40,243 bases of DNA from Staphylococcus ureilyticus (GCF_002902235.1 NZ_PPRL01000043.1:1-40243), one strand, 5' to 3'. Counted from the stretch's first letter, positions 9,149-18,975 are shown. The notes: a model not told the origin generated them from the sequence alone. Made by a program: numbers and translations.

Positions 9149-10540
9149 ATGGGATTACAGTCCTATGATTATGGTTTAAGACCACAAGATGATTTCCACG
9201 TGTTGCGTCATTTTTATTTAAATCATAAACATTTAGAAATACTTAATAGATTATTTACGCCAATGATTGGCTCAAATGCTATTGGTTTGTATCATTATTT
9301 GAATCAGTTCGTAGAATTTGAACAAGATGTTGTGTTGACACATTATATTATTATGAATGAATTAAAAATAAACTTACTTGAATTCAGAAAGGAAATGGAT
9401 TTGTTAGAAGGCATTGGATTATTAAAATCTTTTGCGCATCATTCTAAACAGCACTCTTCTTTTGTATACAAGCTTGTACAACCACCATCAGCAGAGCAAT
9501 TTTTTAATGATCCTATGTTATCTGTATATTTATATAGTCAAGTAAGTAAGCAACGCTACTTGCAACTGAAATCACATTTCGAGGATCAAATGACCATTGA
9601 CTTAAGTCAGTACAAAGATGTGACGCGCACATTCATTGATGTGTTTAAAGTGCCTAACAAAGCACTGACTGAAGATACACAGATGATTGAAAGTGAAGAA
9701 ACTTATGGTGGTACAGATTTATCTAATGTAAATTTTGATTTTGAAGTACTTTATGATTTATTACAAAATCATTTTATTAGCACTAAAATAATTGATAGTG
9801 AAGCTAAAGCATTGATCACACAGATTGCGACTTTATATGGTTTAACACCAGAAGCAATGAAACGCATTATTTTAAAATCAATCACTAGTGCACAAGAGCT
9901 CTCTTTTGAAGAAATGCGTAAACATGCTAGAACCTATTACCTCATAGAACATGAGCAACAGCTTCCAAAATTAAAGGCTAAAAAATCAAATTATATAGAT
10001 GGTGTCAGCACGGAAAAAAATAATATAACAGAAGATGATTCAAATCATTGGTTAAAACAATTAGACGAAACTAGCCCCATCGATATGCTTGCTTCGTGGT
10101 CAGAATCTGAACCGACGACGCAGCAAAAGTATATGGTCGAAGAATTAGTTGAAAGAGAACAACTACCATTTGGTGTAATTAATATACTTTTACAATTTGT
10201 AATGTTAAAAGAAGACATGAAACTTCCTAAAACTTATATCTTTGAGATTGCATCAAATTGGAAAAAAAAGGGTATCAAAACTGCAGAAGAAGCGTATCAT
10301 TATGCTAAAAAGGTGAACCAACCTACATCCAAACAGTCAAATCAAACTAAAAATGGTAGTTATAAACCTAAACAACTCGTTTCTAGGGAAATGACACCTA
10401 AATGGCTAGAAGAACGAGATAGTAAAGAAACGAAAAATCAAAGTTTAGAAGAACTTAATAATCCAGATGAAGATGAAGCGTTAAAAAGAGACCGTGAAGC
10501 GTTGTTAAAACGATTGAATAGTAAGCGAGAGGAGGAATAA
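9149..10540 (+). CDS. dnaB: DnaB, replication initiation and membrane-attachment protein
   Basis: Firmicutes helicase co-loader, not the DnaB helicase of E. coli. With DnaD and DnaI it brings the replicative helicase DnaC to oriC or to restarted forks. It is 463 aa, close to the family norm. The N-terminal half is winged-helix-like. The C-terminal part (about 190-385) holds DnaB/DnaD-type helical domains, followed by a charged tail. The ATG directly follows the nrdR stop, with its ribosome site (CGGAGTG) inside the end of nrdR. dnaI begins 3 bases after its stop. Confidence 0.93.
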   Translation: MGLQSYDYGLRPQDDFHVLRHFYLNHKHLEILNRLFTPMIGSNAIGLYHYLNQFVEFEQDVVLTHYIIMNELKINLLEFRKEMDLLEGIGLLKSFAHHSKQHSSFVYKLVQPPSAEQFFNDPMLSVYLYSQVSKQRYLQLKSHFEDQMTIDLSQYKDVTRTFIDVFKVPNKALTEDTQMIESEETYGGTDLSNVNFDFEVLYDLLQNHFISTKIIDSEAKALITQIATLYGLTPEAMKRIILKSITSAQELSFEEMRKHARTYYLIEHEQQLPKLKAKKSNYIDGVSTEKNNITEDDSNHWLKQLDETSPIDMLASWSESEPTTQQKYMVEELVEREQLPFGVINILLQFVMLKEDMKLPKTYIFEIASNWKKKGIKTAEEAYHYAKKVNQPTSKQSNQTKNGSYKPKQLVSREMTPKWLEERDSKETKNQSLEELNNPDEDEALKRDREALLKRLNSKREEE

Positions 10541-10543
10541 TAT

Positions 10544-11467
10544 ATGAAGTCTTTCAATCATATTATGGGTGACTCTAAGGATTTAAGTCAGCGAATTGAA
10601 AAGATAAAAAAAGATGTTATCAATGATCCAGATGTCAAAATGTTTTTAGAGACACATCAATCAGAAGTAACTAATGCAATGATTGATGAAGATTTGAATA
10701 TTTTACAAGAATACAAAGATCAAGAAAAACATTATGATGGCCATGCTTTTAAAGATTGTCCGAACTTTGTTAAGGGTCATGTGCCTGAATTATATGTAGA
10801 AAATCAGCACATAAAAATTCGTTACCTACCTTGTCCATGTAAAATCAAACATGACGAAGAAAAATTTGATGCCCATTTAATTGCTTCACATCATATGCAA
10901 CGAGATACATTAAATGCGAAATTAAGCGATATTTATATGGACAAAAGAGATCGTATAGATGTTGCAATGGCAGCAACCGATATTTGCGAAAAAATAGTAG
11001 AAAAAGCGCCCCAAGTCAAAGGTTTATATATACATGGTCCTTTTGGAACTGGAAAATCATTTATATTAGGTGCGATTGCCAATGAATTAAAAGTTGAAAA
11101 AGTACCTTCTACGATTGTATATCTACCAGAATTTATTCGCACTTTAAAAGGTGGATTTAAAGATGGTAGTTTCGAATCAAGGTTAGCGAAAGTACGTGAA
11201 TCACATGTGTTAATGTTAGATGATATTGGCGCTGAAGAGATTACACCTTGGGCAAGAGATGAAGTAATTGGCCCATTACTTCATTATAGAATGGTTCAAG
11301 AATTACCAACGTTTTTTAGTTCTAACCTAAGCTTTGAAGAATTAGAATATCATCTTTCTGTTACGCGCAATGGTACAGAAAAAACAAAAGCAGCTAGAAT
11401 AATGGAAAGAATTAAATCGTTAGCAACACCATATTTTTTGGAAGGCAAAAATTATCGTAACGATTGA
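10544..11467 (+). CDS. dnaI: DnaI, helicase loader ATPase
   Basis: AAA+ ATPase that loads the replicative helicase, 307 aa, typical length. The N-terminal helicase-binding domain carries a Cys/His cluster (C72, C97, C99, H103) expected to bind zinc. The AAA+ domain has Walker A at about 165-173 (GPFGTGKSF) and Walker B at about 222-228 (VLMLDDIG). The ATG at 10544 lies behind GAGGAGG. It ends the nrdR-dnaB-dnaI operon. No terminator is seen before the thrS promoter, which starts inside its last codons. Confidence 0.95.
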   Translation: MKSFNHIMGDSKDLSQRIEKIKKDVINDPDVKMFLETHQSEVTNAMIDEDLNILQEYKDQEKHYDGHAFKDCPNFVKGHVPELYVENQHIKIRYLPCPCKIKHDEEKFDAHLIASHHMQRDTLNAKLSDIYMDKRDRIDVAMAATDICEKIVEKAPQVKGLYIHGPFGTGKSFILGAIANELKVEKVPSTIVYLPEFIRTLKGGFKDGSFESRLAKVRESHVLMLDDIGAEEITPWARDEVIGPLLHYRMVQELPTFFSSNLSFEELEYHLSVTRNGTEKTKAARIMERIKSLATPYFLEGKNYRND

Positions 11468-11491
11468 ATTATTAAAAAAATGTTGTATAAT
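11464..11491 (+). promoter_or_regulatory. Promoter of the thrS T-box leader
   Basis: TTGAAT (11464-11469), 16-base spacer, TATAAT (11486-11491). The -35 overlaps the dnaI stop codon. Confidence 0.65.
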
Positions 11492-11499
11492 ATAATTAA

Positions 11500-11745
11500 A
11501 TCTAAATCAAGCGAAATAAAATGAAGACATGATAGATAATTTCATACTTCACAGAGAACCAATGTGTGATGAGAATTTGGTAAGTATCATTATCTGTTAC
11601 TACTTCATGATAGATGTTCTAATCAACATCCGGCTCAAGACCGTTAACTTATGTAGAGTAAAGTATTTTTATCATTATAAAAATTACTTTAATTAGGGTG
11701 GTACCGCGAAGACCTCGTCCCTTTTAGGGATGGGGTCTTTTTGTT
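11500..11745 (+). ncRNA. T-box leader (threonine) of thrS
   Basis: tRNA-sensing leader. The T-box AGGGTGGTACCGCG (11695-11708) pairs with the acceptor end of uncharged tRNA. It sits just before a terminator stem (11711-11721 with 11727-11737, two G-U) and a T run. Stem I is visible: 11521-11526 pairs with 11603-11608, and 11534-11540 with 11589-11595. The loop on the 3' side between these contains ACT (11599-11601) followed by A, a threonine specifier codon. The AGAGA motif is at about 11552. Uncharged tRNA-Thr should allow antitermination into thrS. Confidence 0.93.
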
Positions 11746-11807
11746 TTACGTTTGTAATATGACTATTTCGTGATGATTTAAGGCAAGTATAAATAGGAGG
11801 AATTTAA

Positions 11808-13745
11808 ATGGATCAAATAAATATTACTTTTCCAGATGGTAATGCGAAAGCATTTGAAAAAGGAACTACTACAGAAGAGATTGCACACTCAATCAGTCCT
11901 GGTTTAAGAAAAAAAGCTGTAGCAGGAAAGTTAAATGGACAAATGATTGATTTAACAAGACCAATCGAAACAGATGGTGAAATTGAAATAGTTACACCTG
12001 GTAGTGATGAAGCTTTAGAAGTTTTGCGTCACTCTACTGCACATTTAATGGCACAAGCTTTAAAGCGTTTATATGGAGATGTGAAATTTGGTGTGGGTCC
12101 AGTCGTTGATGGTGGATTTTATTATGATTTTGATATGTCTGAAAGTGTGTCATCTGATGATTTTGAAAAAATAGAAAAAACAATGAAACAAATCGTCAAT
12201 GAAAACTATCCTATAGAACGAAAAGTAGTATCGAGAGATGAAGCGAAAACATTTTTTGCTGATGATCCGTATAAACTAGAACTAATAGATGCTATTCCAG
12301 AAGATGAAAATGTTACTTTGTATTCGCAGGGTGAATTCACTGATTTATGTCGTGGTGTTCATGTACCATCAACTTCAAAAATTAAAGAGTTTAAACTTTT
12401 ATCAACTGCAGGCGCATATTGGCGTGGAGATAGTGATAATAAAATGCTTCAACGTATATATGGTACTGCTTTCTTTGATAAAAAAGACTTAAAGGCACAT
12501 CTTAAAATGCTAGAAGAACGCAAAGAACGCGATCACCGTAAAATTGGTAAAGAATTAGAACTATTCTCAAACAATCAATTAGTAGGTGCAGGTTTACCAT
12601 TGTGGTTACCGAACGGTGCAACAATTCGTCGCGAAATTGAACGATATATTGTAGATAAAGAAGTAAGTATGGGTTATGATCACGTGTATACACCAGTGAT
12701 GGCAAATGTAGATTTATATAAAACATCAGGACACTGGGATCATTATCAAGAGGACATGTTCCCAACTATGAAATTAGATGAAAATGAAGAAATGGTGTTA
12801 AGACCTATGAATTGCCCTCACCATATGATGATTTATGCGAATAAACCACATTCATATCGTGAATTACCAATTCGAATTGCGGAATTAGGTACAATGCATC
12901 GTTATGAAGCAAGTGGTGCTGTTTCTGGATTACAACGTGTTAGAGGAATGACTTTAAATGATGCACATATTTTTGTAAGACCAGATCAAATAAAAGAAGA
13001 ATTCAAACGCGTTGTTAATTTAATTGTCGATGTTTATGAAGACTTTGGATTTGAAAATTATAAATTCCGCTTAAGTTACAGAGATCCTGAAGATAAAGAA
13101 AAGTACTTTGATGATGATGAAATGTGGAATAAAGCAGAGAGTATGTTGAAAGAAGGGGTTGATGAACTAGGTTTAGCATACGAAGAAGCTATTGGGGAAG
13201 CTGCCTTTTATGGCCCTAAGTTAGATGTTCAAGTACAAACAGCTATGGGTAAAGAAGAAACGTTATCTACGGCTCAATTAGACTTCTTACTACCTGAAAA
13301 ATTTGAATTGTCATATATAGGAAAAGACGGTGAGCAACATAGACCTGTAGTCATCCATCGTGGTGTTGTTTCGACAATGGAGCGCTTTGTTGCATTTTTA
13401 ACAGAAGAAACTAAAGGAGCTTTCCCTACGTGGTTAGCACCAAAACAAGTTGAAATTATTCCTGTAAACGTTGACTTGCATTATGATTATGCTAGACATT
13501 TACAAGACGAACTTAAATCACAAGGTGTAAGAGTCGAAATAGATGATCGAAATGAAAAAATGGGTTATAAAATCAGAGAAGCACAAATGCAAAAAATCCC
13601 TTATCAACTTGTCGTTGGGGATAAAGAGATGGAAAATAATGAAGTGAATGTTAGAAAATATGGTTCGCAAGATCAAGAAACGGTTGAAAAAGAATCATTT
13701 ATTTGGGATTTGGTAGATGAAATCAGACTTAAAAAACAAAGATAA
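11808..13745 (+). CDS. thrS: Threonyl-tRNA synthetase
   Basis: Class II synthetase that charges tRNA-Thr, 645 aa, full length. Domains: TGS (about 1-64); the editing domain with HSTAHL (about 76) and the DLCRGVH segment (about 180); the catalytic core (about 240-535); and the anticodon-binding domain (about 545-640). Zinc ligands C336 (MNCPHH), H387 and about H517 match the E. coli trio, and motif 2 (HRYE) is at 364-367. The ATG follows AGGAGG. Expression is under the T-box immediately upstream. The downstream neighbour lysP has its own promoter and riboswitch. Confidence 0.97.
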   Translation: MDQINITFPDGNAKAFEKGTTTEEIAHSISPGLRKKAVAGKLNGQMIDLTRPIETDGEIEIVTPGSDEALEVLRHSTAHLMAQALKRLYGDVKFGVGPVVDGGFYYDFDMSESVSSDDFEKIEKTMKQIVNENYPIERKVVSRDEAKTFFADDPYKLELIDAIPEDENVTLYSQGEFTDLCRGVHVPSTSKIKEFKLLSTAGAYWRGDSDNKMLQRIYGTAFFDKKDLKAHLKMLEERKERDHRKIGKELELFSNNQLVGAGLPLWLPNGATIRREIERYIVDKEVSMGYDHVYTPVMANVDLYKTSGHWDHYQEDMFPTMKLDENEEMVLRPMNCPHHMMIYANKPHSYRELPIRIAELGTMHRYEASGAVSGLQRVRGMTLNDAHIFVRPDQIKEEFKRVVNLIVDVYEDFGFENYKFRLSYRDPEDKEKYFDDDEMWNKAESMLKEGVDELGLAYEEAIGEAAFYGPKLDVQVQTAMGKEETLSTAQLDFLLPEKFELSYIGKDGEQHRPVVIHRGVVSTMERFVAFLTEETKGAFPTWLAPKQVEIIPVNVDLHYDYARHLQDELKSQGVRVEIDDRNEKMGYKIREAQMQKIPYQLVVGDKEMENNEVNVRKYGSQDQETVEKESFIWDLVDEIRLKKQR

Positions 13746-13747
13746 CC

Positions 13748-13776
13748 TTGAAAGTAATGTTGAAATCATGTATATT
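13748..13776 (+). promoter_or_regulatory. Promoter of the lysine riboswitch-lysP unit
   Basis: TTGAAA (13748-13753), 17-base spacer, TATATT (13771-13776), just after the thrS stop. Confidence 0.6.
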
Positions 13777-13807
13777 GAATCTTAGTGAAATAAAAAAATA
13801 AAAAAAT

Positions 13808-14031
13808 TGAGTTAGAGGTTGCGTTTTTAATCAGTAACAATCTGTAAGCTATTTGGAGCGTATGTAGGATTTGTGAAAGGTAAAAATGCCGAAATCAAAA
13901 GTGACCATTTTTCACTATTGGTTGGGTCAGTTTTCGAAAGAGACTGGACTGTCACATATGTGATGTGCTACCTATATAAATGCTATGACTAAAATGGTTG
14001 CATATCTAATAGGTATGTAACCATTTTATTT
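13808..14031 (+). ncRNA. Lysine riboswitch (L box) with terminator
   Basis: The conserved L-box landmarks occur in order: AGAGGTTGCG (13814-13823), AGTAAC, TTTGGAG, GTGAAAGG, TGCCGAAA, TTGGGTC, GACTGGACTGTCAC, and a closing strand GTGCTACCT ending at 13973 that re-pairs with AGAGGT. A 17-bp terminator stem follows (13990-14006 with 14012-14028) with a broken T tail. The arrangement predicts transcription termination at high lysine and read-through into the permease at low lysine. Confidence 0.9.
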
Positions 14032-14186
14032 AGGTTTAAGATTATTATTCATACTAAAACGGGAAATTTATAGCAAATTGGTTAAATAACATGTATATTC
14101 CGATGTAAAGGTTATTAATAACTATAAAAGTATAATTATAATCGCATAGTAAGTTGGCCTCTAAGTTTAAAGGAAAGGGAGCATCT

Positions 14187-15680
14187 ATGGCAAAAGAAGT
14201 AAATCAAAATAATGGAGTTAAAAGAGGGCTAAAAGATCGTCATATATCCATGATAGCAATTGGTGGTTGTATTGGTACTGGTTTGTTTATGACTTCTGGT
14301 GGTGCAATTCATGATGCAGGTGCCTTGGGTGCATTACTTGCATATGTAATTATTGGAGCAATGGTATTTTTCCTTATGACATCTTTAGGAGAAATGGCTA
14401 CTTATTTACCTGTTTCTGGTTCATTTAGTACTTATGCTACACGTTTTGTTGATCCATCACTTGGATTTGCATTGGGATGGAATTATTGGTTCAACTGGGT
14501 TATTACAGTTGCTGCAGATGTTACGATTGCTGCACAAGTGATTCAATATTGGACACCTCTTTCAGGTATACCAGCTTGGAGTTGGAGCTGTTTGTTCCTA
14601 ATTATTATATTTGGACTAAACGCTTTGTCTGTTAGAGTTTATGGTGAAAGTGAATACTGGTTTGCATTAATTAAAGTTGTTACAGTTATCATTTTTATTG
14701 CCATCGGTCTACTTACTATACTTGGAATTATGGGTGGAGAATTCGTAGGTTTTGACACATTTTCTAAAGGCGGTGGCCCAATTCTTGGTGACGGCTTAGG
14801 TGGTAGTCTACTGACAATTCTTGGTGTATTCTTAGTTGCAGGCTTCTCATTCCAAGGTACTGAATTAATCGGTATTACAGCTGGTGAATCTGAAAATCCA
14901 GAACGAGCAGTACCTAAAGCAATTAAACAAGTATTTTGGAGAATATTGATTTTCTATATATTAGCAATTTTTGTAATTGGTATGTTAATACCGTATGATA
15001 GTCCTTCCTTAATGGGTGGTGGCGATGATATTGCTACCTCACCATTTACACTTGTATTTAAAAATGCTGGATTAGCATTTGCAGCATCATTTATGAATGC
15101 CGTTATCTTAACATCGGTATTATCTGCTGGTAATTCTGGAATGTATGCATCGACTAGAATGCTATACTCCATGAGTAAAGACAAATTAGCATATCCAGTT
15201 TTTGGTAAAACAAATAGAAATGGCGTACCATATGTATCGTTAATTACGACAGCTGTGATTGTCGTGGGTATCTTTGTATTGCAACATTTGAGTGGTGATG
15301 CTTACGAATATATTGTTGCTGCAAGTGGTATGACTGGTTTTATCGCTTGGGTAGGTATCGCAGTCAGTCATTATAGATTCAGAAAAGCATTTGACAAGCA
15401 AAATTATGATAAATCTAAATTAAAATACAAAGCTAAACTATTCCCATTTGGCCCAATCTTTGCTGGTGTCCTTTGTGTGTTAGTCATTATTGGACAAGAC
15501 GTTGATTTTATCCAAACAGGTGACTTTAACCTGAACCGATTTATTATCACATATATGGGTATACCAGTATTTCTAGCATTCTTTATTTATCATAAATTAC
15601 GTTATAAAACGAGAATGGTACCATTAGAGAAAGTGAACTTACGACAAGACATCGATATGGACGAAATTAAACATAATTAA
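14187..15680 (+). CDS. lysP: Lysine permease (APC superfamily)
   Basis: Integral membrane amino-acid/proton symporter of 497 aa with about 12 membrane segments. The N-terminus RGLKDRHISMIAIGGCIGTG is the amino-acid permease signature, with the GxGxG-like substrate loop in TM1. The ATG at 14187 is chosen because AAAGGAAAGGGAG lies just before it; an in-frame TTG upstream has no site. Family membership alone would leave the substrate open, but the lysine riboswitch in the leader points to lysine, as for staphylococcal LysP. It is a monocistronic unit. I see no hairpin terminator after it, only the infC promoter 10 bases downstream. Confidence 0.9.
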   Translation: MAKEVNQNNGVKRGLKDRHISMIAIGGCIGTGLFMTSGGAIHDAGALGALLAYVIIGAMVFFLMTSLGEMATYLPVSGSFSTYATRFVDPSLGFALGWNYWFNWVITVAADVTIAAQVIQYWTPLSGIPAWSWSCLFLIIIFGLNALSVRVYGESEYWFALIKVVTVIIFIAIGLLTILGIMGGEFVGFDTFSKGGGPILGDGLGGSLLTILGVFLVAGFSFQGTELIGITAGESENPERAVPKAIKQVFWRILIFYILAIFVIGMLIPYDSPSLMGGGDDIATSPFTLVFKNAGLAFAASFMNAVILTSVLSAGNSGMYASTRMLYSMSKDKLAYPVFGKTNRNGVPYVSLITTAVIVVGIFVLQHLSGDAYEYIVAASGMTGFIAWVGIAVSHYRFRKAFDKQNYDKSKLKYKAKLFPFGPIFAGVLCVLVIIGQDVDFIQTGDFNLNRFIITYMGIPVFLAFFIYHKLRYKTRMVPLEKVNLRQDIDMDEIKHN

Positions 15681-15689
15681 AATAAACTG

Positions 15690-15718
15690 TTGACTTATTT
15701 GAAGATAGTTGCTAAGAT
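15690..15718 (+). promoter_or_regulatory. Promoter of infC-rpmI-rplT
   Basis: TTGACT (15690-15695), 17-base spacer, TAAGAT (15713-15718). Confidence 0.65.
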
Positions 15719-15739
15719 AGGTAATGTTGAATACGAAAC

Positions 15740-15860
15740 GAACCAAGTAGAAGCTCCCGCTTCTCACCTGTAGCGACGCTAAATGCAGTTGGCAGGTCTA
15801 TATATACATGAAAATATCATGTGTAGAGAAGAGCGGGTATATTATATACTCGCTCTTTTT
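15740..15860 (+). ncRNA. L20-type autoregulatory leader of infC operon
   Basis: The leader contains hairpin AGAAGC-TCCC-GCTTCT (15749-15764). A second hairpin pairs ACCTG (15766-15770) with CAGGT (15793-15797) around an inner AGC/GCT stem. Both are of the kind that mimics the L20 site in 23S rRNA. Then comes an intrinsic terminator (12 bp, 15830-15841 with 15845-15856, one G-U) and five T. This is the Firmicutes L20 leader layout: free L20 favours termination before infC. Confidence 0.8.
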
Positions 15861-15899
15861 GCTTGGGATAATTTCGTAAAAATCTTGGAGGTGTCAACC

Positions 15900-16418
15900 A
15901 TAGCAAAAGATCAGACTCAAGTTAACGAAAAGATTCGCGCAAAAGAATTACGTTTGATAGGGCAAGACGGAGAACAAATTGGTGTTAAATCAAAATCCGA
16001 AGCCCTAGAAATGGCTGAAAGAGTAGGTTTAGATGTAGTCTTAATGGCTCCAAACGCTAAACCACCTGTTGCAAGGATTATGGATTACGGCAAATACAAA
16101 TTCGAACAACAGAAAAAAGAAAAAGAAATGAAGAAGAAACAAAAAACAATCAACCTTAAAGAAATTCGCTTAAGTCCAACAATTGAGGAACATGATTTCC
16201 AAACTAAATTGAAAAATGGACGTAAGTTCTTAGAAAAAGGCGATAAATGTAAAGTTTCTATTCGTTTCAGAGGACGTGCGATTACGCATAAAGAAATTGG
16301 TCAACGAGTTTTAGAAAAATTCGCTGAAGAATGTAAAGATATCGCAACTATTGGGCAAAGACCTAAAATGGACGGTCGTCAAATGTTCATTATGCTTAAC
16401 CCAATAAACGAAAAATAA
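15900..16418 (+). CDS. infC: Translation initiation factor IF-3
   Basis: Binds the 30S subunit, prevents premature 50S joining and checks start codons; 172 aa. The N-domain (about 5-75) includes [16 protein letters not shown], and after a lysine-rich linker the C-domain (about 85-170) has [11 protein letters not shown] and [10 protein letters not shown] place the start at ATA (15900-15902): GGAGG (15887-15891) is 8 bases upstream and the product aligns with Bacillus IF-3, which starts at AUU at the same residue. An in-frame GTG at 15891 overlaps the ribosome site and is too close. A rare start codon lets IF-3 repress its own translation. It is first in infC-rpmI-rplT. Confidence 0.93.
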   Translation: MAKDQTQVNEKIRAKELRLIGQDGEQIGVKSKSEALEMAERVGLDVVLMAPNAKPPVARIMDYGKYKFEQQKKEKEMKKKQKTINLKEIRLSPTIEEHDFQTKLKNGRKFLEKGDKCKVSIRFRGRAITHKEIGQRVLEKFAEECKDIATIGQRPKMDGRQMFIMLNPINEK

Positions 16419-16446
16419 TATTAGATAATACAGGAGGAAATGAATC

Positions 16447-16647
16447 ATGCCTAAAATGAAAACCCACCGTGGAGCTGCTAAACGTGTTAAAAGAACTGCT
16501 TCAGGTCAATTAAAACGTTCAAGAGCTTTCACTTCACATATGTTTGCAAATAAAACAACTAAACAAAAACGTAAATTACGTAAAGCTTCATTAGTGCACA
16601 AATCAGACATGAAACGTGTAAAACAATTATTATCTTATAAAAAATAA
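16447..16647 (+). CDS. rpmI: Ribosomal protein L35 (bL35)
   Basis: Basic 66-aa large-subunit protein, full length, with the typical start [12 protein letters not shown] and Arg/Lys-rich body. The ATG at 16447 is behind CAGGAGG. It lies 28 bases after infC and 66 before rplT in the conserved operon, under the L20 leader. Confidence 0.97.
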   Translation: MPKMKTHRGAAKRVKRTASGQLKRSRAFTSHMFANKTTKQKRKLRKASLVHKSDMKRVKQLLSYKK

Positions 16648-16713
16648 TTGACGAGATAGCCTGAGAAACAGCGAAAAATTTAAGAATGTACACATTTTAA
16701 GGAGGAATTTATT

Positions 16714-17070
16714 ATGCCACGAGTAAAAGGTGGAACAGTAACAAGAGCTCGTCGTAAAAAGACGATTAAATTAGCTAAAGGTTACTTTGGTGCAAAACGC
16801 ACATTATATAAAGTTGCAAAACAACAAGTTATGAAATCAGGTCAATATGCTTTCCGTGACCGTCGTCAAAGAAAACGTGACTTCCGTAAATTATGGATTA
16901 CACGTATTAATGCTGCAGCACGTCAACATGACATGAGTTATTCAAGATTAATGAATGGTTTGAAAAAAGCTGATATCGACGTAAACCGTAAAATGCTTTC
17001 TGAAATCGCGATTTCAGATGACAAAGCTTTTGGTGAATTAGTAGCAAAAGCTAAAGAAGCTTTAAAATAA
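16714..17070 (+). CDS. rplT: Ribosomal protein L20 (bL20)
   Basis: Basic 118-aa protein that binds 23S rRNA early in 50S assembly. It has the canonical N-terminus PRVKGG and the segment [22 protein letters not shown] precedes the ATG. It is last in the operon and is the expected effector that binds the leader upstream of infC. A terminator follows 10 bases later. Confidence 0.97.
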   Translation: MPRVKGGTVTRARRKKTIKLAKGYFGAKRTLYKVAKQQVMKSGQYAFRDRRQRKRDFRKLWITRINAAARQHDMSYSRLMNGLKKADIDVNRKMLSEIAISDDKAFGELVAKAKEALK

Positions 17071-17079
17071 TTTTCAAAT

Positions 17080-17112
17080 AAAGCCTGGGACACCATATTG
17101 TCTCAGGCTTTT
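17080..17112 (+). terminator. Intrinsic terminator after rplT
   Basis: A stem of about 13 bp (17080-17092 with 17099-17111) with a GCCTGGGACA-type sequence and short T tail, a terminator style frequent in staphylococci. Confidence 0.88.
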
Positions 17113-17257
17113 ATGTGGTATTGGCACTGCGTAAATACTTTATGATAGATATGCTTGTGTTAATACCTTTATAAGGTTAATGATTTAGATTCAAAGGTTG
17201 AAATTTTAGATGATTAATAATTTACCTGCGAGTAAGCGTTTTGCTATTAGTATTGTT

Positions 17258-17285
17258 TTGAGATACGTGAATGTTTTGATAAAAT
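17258..17285 (+). promoter_or_regulatory. Promoter of the NUDIX gene
   Basis: TTGAGA (17258-17263), 16-base spacer, extended -10 TGA-TAAAAT ending at 17285. Confidence 0.55.
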
Positions 17286-17316
17286 GACAAGGAAGTCACA
17301 TATGAAGGAGAAACTA

Positions 17317-17928
17317 ATGTCTAAATTTGACGAAATGATTACGGTAGTACCAAGAAAAATTTTATTTGATAATGAAAATAATCAGTTTAATGGATTTTTA
17401 GATAAAAATTCGAACAAGGGACAAGACATTTTTGAAACACTATCGAATTATGAAATTAAACGACGTGGTGATATGGAAGAAGATCCAAGTTATAAACAAC
17501 TTATTTCATATTGCATTTTAGAAAATGAGCACGATGAAATATTAGTTTATGAACGACTCTCAGGTGGCGGAGAAACGCGTTTGCATGGTCAGTCTTCGAT
17601 CGGTGTTGGTGGCCATATGAATGACGTTAAAGGTGCTGAATCTATTAATGAAGTGCTTAGAGTGAACGCTCAGAGAGAATTAAATGAAGAAGTGGGCCTT
17701 TCTGAAAGTAAATCACAAAATTTAGCATACATAGGCTTTATCAATGATGATACAAATGAAGTTGGTGAAGTACATTTAGGTGTTGTATTTAAGATTAATG
17801 TTAACAGCAATGATGTAGAAGCAAAAGAGACAGACACTTTAAAAATTAAATGGGTCAACCATAACAAGATAGACAATTATGATGACTTTGAAACATGGAG
17901 TGCGCTCATTTTACAGGCAATACAATAG
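17317..17928 (+). CDS. NUDIX hydrolase family protein
   Basis: Probable cytoplasmic hydrolase of a nucleoside-diphosphate-linked substrate, 203 aa. The NUDIX box is an exact match to GX5EX7REUXEEXGU at about residues 105-127 (GAESINE...RELNEEVGL) and should bind Mg2+. Start choice: the ATG at 17317 has AAGGAG 6 bases upstream, whereas an in-frame ATG at 17284 overlaps the -10 of the promoter. The substrate cannot be told from sequence; the roughly 90-residue N-terminal extension before the box is not diagnostic. The next gene starts 12 bases downstream, so the two are probably co-transcribed. Confidence 0.85.
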   Translation: MSKFDEMITVVPRKILFDNENNQFNGFLDKNSNKGQDIFETLSNYEIKRRGDMEEDPSYKQLISYCILENEHDEILVYERLSGGGETRLHGQSSIGVGGHMNDVKGAESINEVLRVNAQRELNEEVGLSESKSQNLAYIGFINDDTNEVGEVHLGVVFKINVNSNDVEAKETDTLKIKWVNHNKIDNYDDFETWSALILQAIQ

Positions 17929-17940
17929 AGGTGTTGATTA

Positions 17941-18867
17941 ATGTCTGATATCATTCCATTTCCGAGATCAAAAGAAAAGTTGATTAGAGAAATTAAACAA
18001 GCTTTTAATGAAAATAATTTAGCACAAGCTTATCAATTGTTTGAGTCATTAGAAGCTCAGTTCGAACTTGATGAACAAATGGCTTTATTAAAATGTGCGA
18101 TGCTTTTTAAAATGGAACATTATTTAGAGCTACGTGAAGAAGCAATCATTCTATTAAAACAAGGTATATCTAATTATGATGATTTAATGATTTATTATGT
18201 TAAAAGTTTAAATGGCTTAGGACAATATTTTGAAGTTGTTGAAATTATTAATCAAATCATAGATGAAGTCAATGATCATAAGACGAGAATGGAATTGTTT
18301 CCAATCAAGGAATTTGCTTTAGGCCAAATTGATAAACATAATGAACATGCAGCTCAAATGCTACAAAGTTTTGATACATTAACACTTAAAGAACAAGTTA
18401 ACATTATGCTGACGCTCATAGATCATAGTCAATATCGTTATCAAGATACAGTGATTCATTTGTTGAATGAGCTGAAACTCGCACCGAATGTCGTAACTAT
18501 TATGTTGGAATACTTGCGTTTTGCAAAAAATGACCAAACGATTTCTATTCATAAATATGGATATGAAATCAATGTGATTCCACAGAATCTTGAAGGGTTA
18601 GAACAAACTTTATTTAAAACTGAAGTTATACCTAACGTTCTGAAGCAACTTGAAGATGGTGCAGCACAACAACTAGTAGAAGAAGCACTTCATATGCTGA
18701 ATAATCATGCCATTTTACTTTATCCATTAAATGTTGAACTCATTGCAACAAAGGAAACTTGGATAGAAGGTTATACAAATTATTTCAAATCAATGTTAGG
18801 TTTAGAAAGTATCGATGAAACGAATCATGTGCTTGCATTCATTGAGTCGTTAGATAAAGAAAAATAA
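17941..18867 (+). CDS. TPR-like protein, YsoA family
   Basis: Soluble, acidic, almost entirely helical protein of 308 aa. Repeated helix pairs in the first half (for example NNLAQAYQLFESL and LKQGISNYDDLMIYYVKSL) look like degenerate tetratricopeptide units. No signal peptide or membrane segment is seen. Its position directly before tig-clpX matches B. subtilis ysoA. The molecular function is unknown; a scaffold or adaptor role is only suggested by the fold. A weak hairpin without a T run (18880-18912) follows it. Confidence 0.75.
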   Translation: MSDIIPFPRSKEKLIREIKQAFNENNLAQAYQLFESLEAQFELDEQMALLKCAMLFKMEHYLELREEAIILLKQGISNYDDLMIYYVKSLNGLGQYFEVVEIINQIIDEVNDHKTRMELFPIKEFALGQIDKHNEHAAQMLQSFDTLTLKEQVNIMLTLIDHSQYRYQDTVIHLLNELKLAPNVVTIMLEYLRFAKNDQTISIHKYGYEINVIPQNLEGLEQTLFKTEVIPNVLKQLEDGAAQQLVEEALHMLNNHAILLYPLNVELIATKETWIEGYTNYFKSMLGLESIDETNHVLAFIESLDKEK

Positions 18868-18975
18868 GTAGTTTTATCATTAACTCATATGAAAAATGGG
18901 TAATGGAGTTAAGAGGTAATATAAAAATATAATAAATTTCAACTTTTTATTAATTATTCATATAAAATTCATAAT

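Noticed and set aside
15783-15899. N-terminal extension of infC
   Set aside because: It lies across the L20-type leader and terminator hairpin and has no similarity to IF-3.
18880-18912. Hairpin TTAACTC/GAGTTAA after the YsoA-like gene as a terminator
   Set aside because: No T run follows and the loop is long; not listed as a terminator.
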